NCBI RefSeq assembly: GCF_030433685.1
Contig: NZ_JAROCF010000001.1
Coordinates: 496,001-560,000 of the forward strand
Source: Leifsonia williamsii
GTDB lineage: Bacteria > Actinomycetota > Actinomycetes > Actinomycetales > Microbacteriaceae
Direction of reading: 5' to 3'
DNA length: 64,000 nt
Part shown: in pieces, positions 63,843 through 64,000 of the stretch
How the letters are laid out: every line of letters starts with the position of its first letter
How positions within the stretch are numbered: the stretch's first letter is position 1
Made by a program: the position numbers and the translations under genes
Notes under the pieces: model-generated
What the model saw: only the letters and a program-made list of their open reading frames with translations
Databases searched by the model: none
Told to the model about the DNA's origin: nothing

Positions 63843-64000
63843 GGGTGTTCTCCTTCTTTGTGATGGGCAGGGAGTCGCGCAGCCGCGCGAGCACGGACCG
63901 GCCGGTGCCGGTCGCGGCGGTCGAGACGACCACGACCGCGACCACGAGGACGCCCTTGAGGATGTTCTGGGCGCCGACGCTCCAGCCGACGAGGTTGAGC
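63835..64000 (-). CDS. sugar ABC transporter permease, C-terminal end (RbsC-like), partial
   Basis: The last 54 or so residues of a membrane protein run off the window edge: [19 protein letters not shown] (in parts) and a basic C-terminus ending KKENTHG. The final helix and Arg-rich tail fit RbsC/AraH-type permeases of the CUT2 class. Its stop lies eight bases inside the aldolase gene, so uptake and catabolism are co-translated. Confidence 0.7.
   Translation of the reverse strand, partial: LNLVGWSVGAQNILKGVLVVAVVVVSTAATGTGRSVLARLRDSLPITKKENTHG

Overview
The window is high-GC DNA with dense, often overlapping genes and many GTG starts. The gene content points to an actinobacterium of the family Microbacteriaceae, close to Leifsonia. 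This placement rests on recognising families common in that group (DUF7882, DUF6098, DUF6457, DUF6328, iron-containing redox enzyme, several LacI-type regulators). Several genes also seem to be leaderless, with a TANNNT-like -10 box 6-7 nt before the start codon. I see no rRNA, tRNA, CRISPR array or insertion sequence. The window looks like ordinary chromosome rich in carbohydrate-use loci.

Region by region. 43-1547: a small membrane protein and a stress-type short-chain dehydrogenase. 1648-7259 (minus): a molybdenum operon made of a molybdopterin oxidoreductase, a ferritin-like helical protein, an HPP membrane protein, MobA, DUF6457 and MoeA. 7346-8382 (minus): an excisionase-like antitoxin and PIN toxin pair with a palindromic operator candidate. 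8465-10956 (minus): five genes, namely a haem-oxygenase-like diiron protein, a CDGSH protein, a 35-residue acidic peptide, a CinA-type amidohydrolase and DUF6328. 11145-12445: a secreted protein and a small membrane protein. 12434-17049 (minus): six almost fully overlapping genes, namely a lipoprotein, an NRAMP-like transporter with altered metal motifs, two PRC-barrel-like proteins, a CYP152 peroxygenase and a family 2 glycosyltransferase. 17672-21478: a hybrid PAS histidine kinase divergent from a response regulator. 21498-23257: zinc ribbon, NmrA-like and VOC proteins.

23419-28450 (minus) is a complete L-arabinose locus, araB-araD-araA, with an upstream LacI-type regulator and a perfect 14-bp operator before araB. 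28572-48227 holds mostly single housekeeping and accessory genes (Nudix, SRPBCC, 5'-3' exonuclease, SGNH/GAF protein, aldo/keto reductase, TOPRIM protein, AEC transporter, HTH/membrane pair, GNAT, TspO-like, PrmC-like, flavodoxin, FAD/Rieske oxidoreductase). It also holds a four-gene cassette with paralogous proteins flanking DUF6098, ending in a glycosyltransferase. 48785-55608 is a sugar ABC uptake locus (LacI regulator, two permeases, a separate lipoprotein binding protein) with an MFS exporter between. Four related 16-bp operator-like sites lie in its control regions, so it reads as one LacI regulon.

56279-57788 is an alpha/beta hydrolase divergent from a TetR regulator, with two copies of the same operator between them. 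57826-64000 (minus) is an operon that continues past the window edge: a sugar ABC permease, an LsrF-type aldolase, a GlpD-type flavoprotein, an FGGY kinase and a RhaD-type aldolase/dehydrogenase fusion. It looks like a complete uptake, phosphorylation, oxidation and cleavage route for a polyol or AI-2-like sugar whose substrate I cannot name. This is the best candidate here for an undescribed pathway. A second theme is the number of GC-rich tandem repeats between genes, with periods of 8, 15, 21, 28, 42, 47 and 50 bp.
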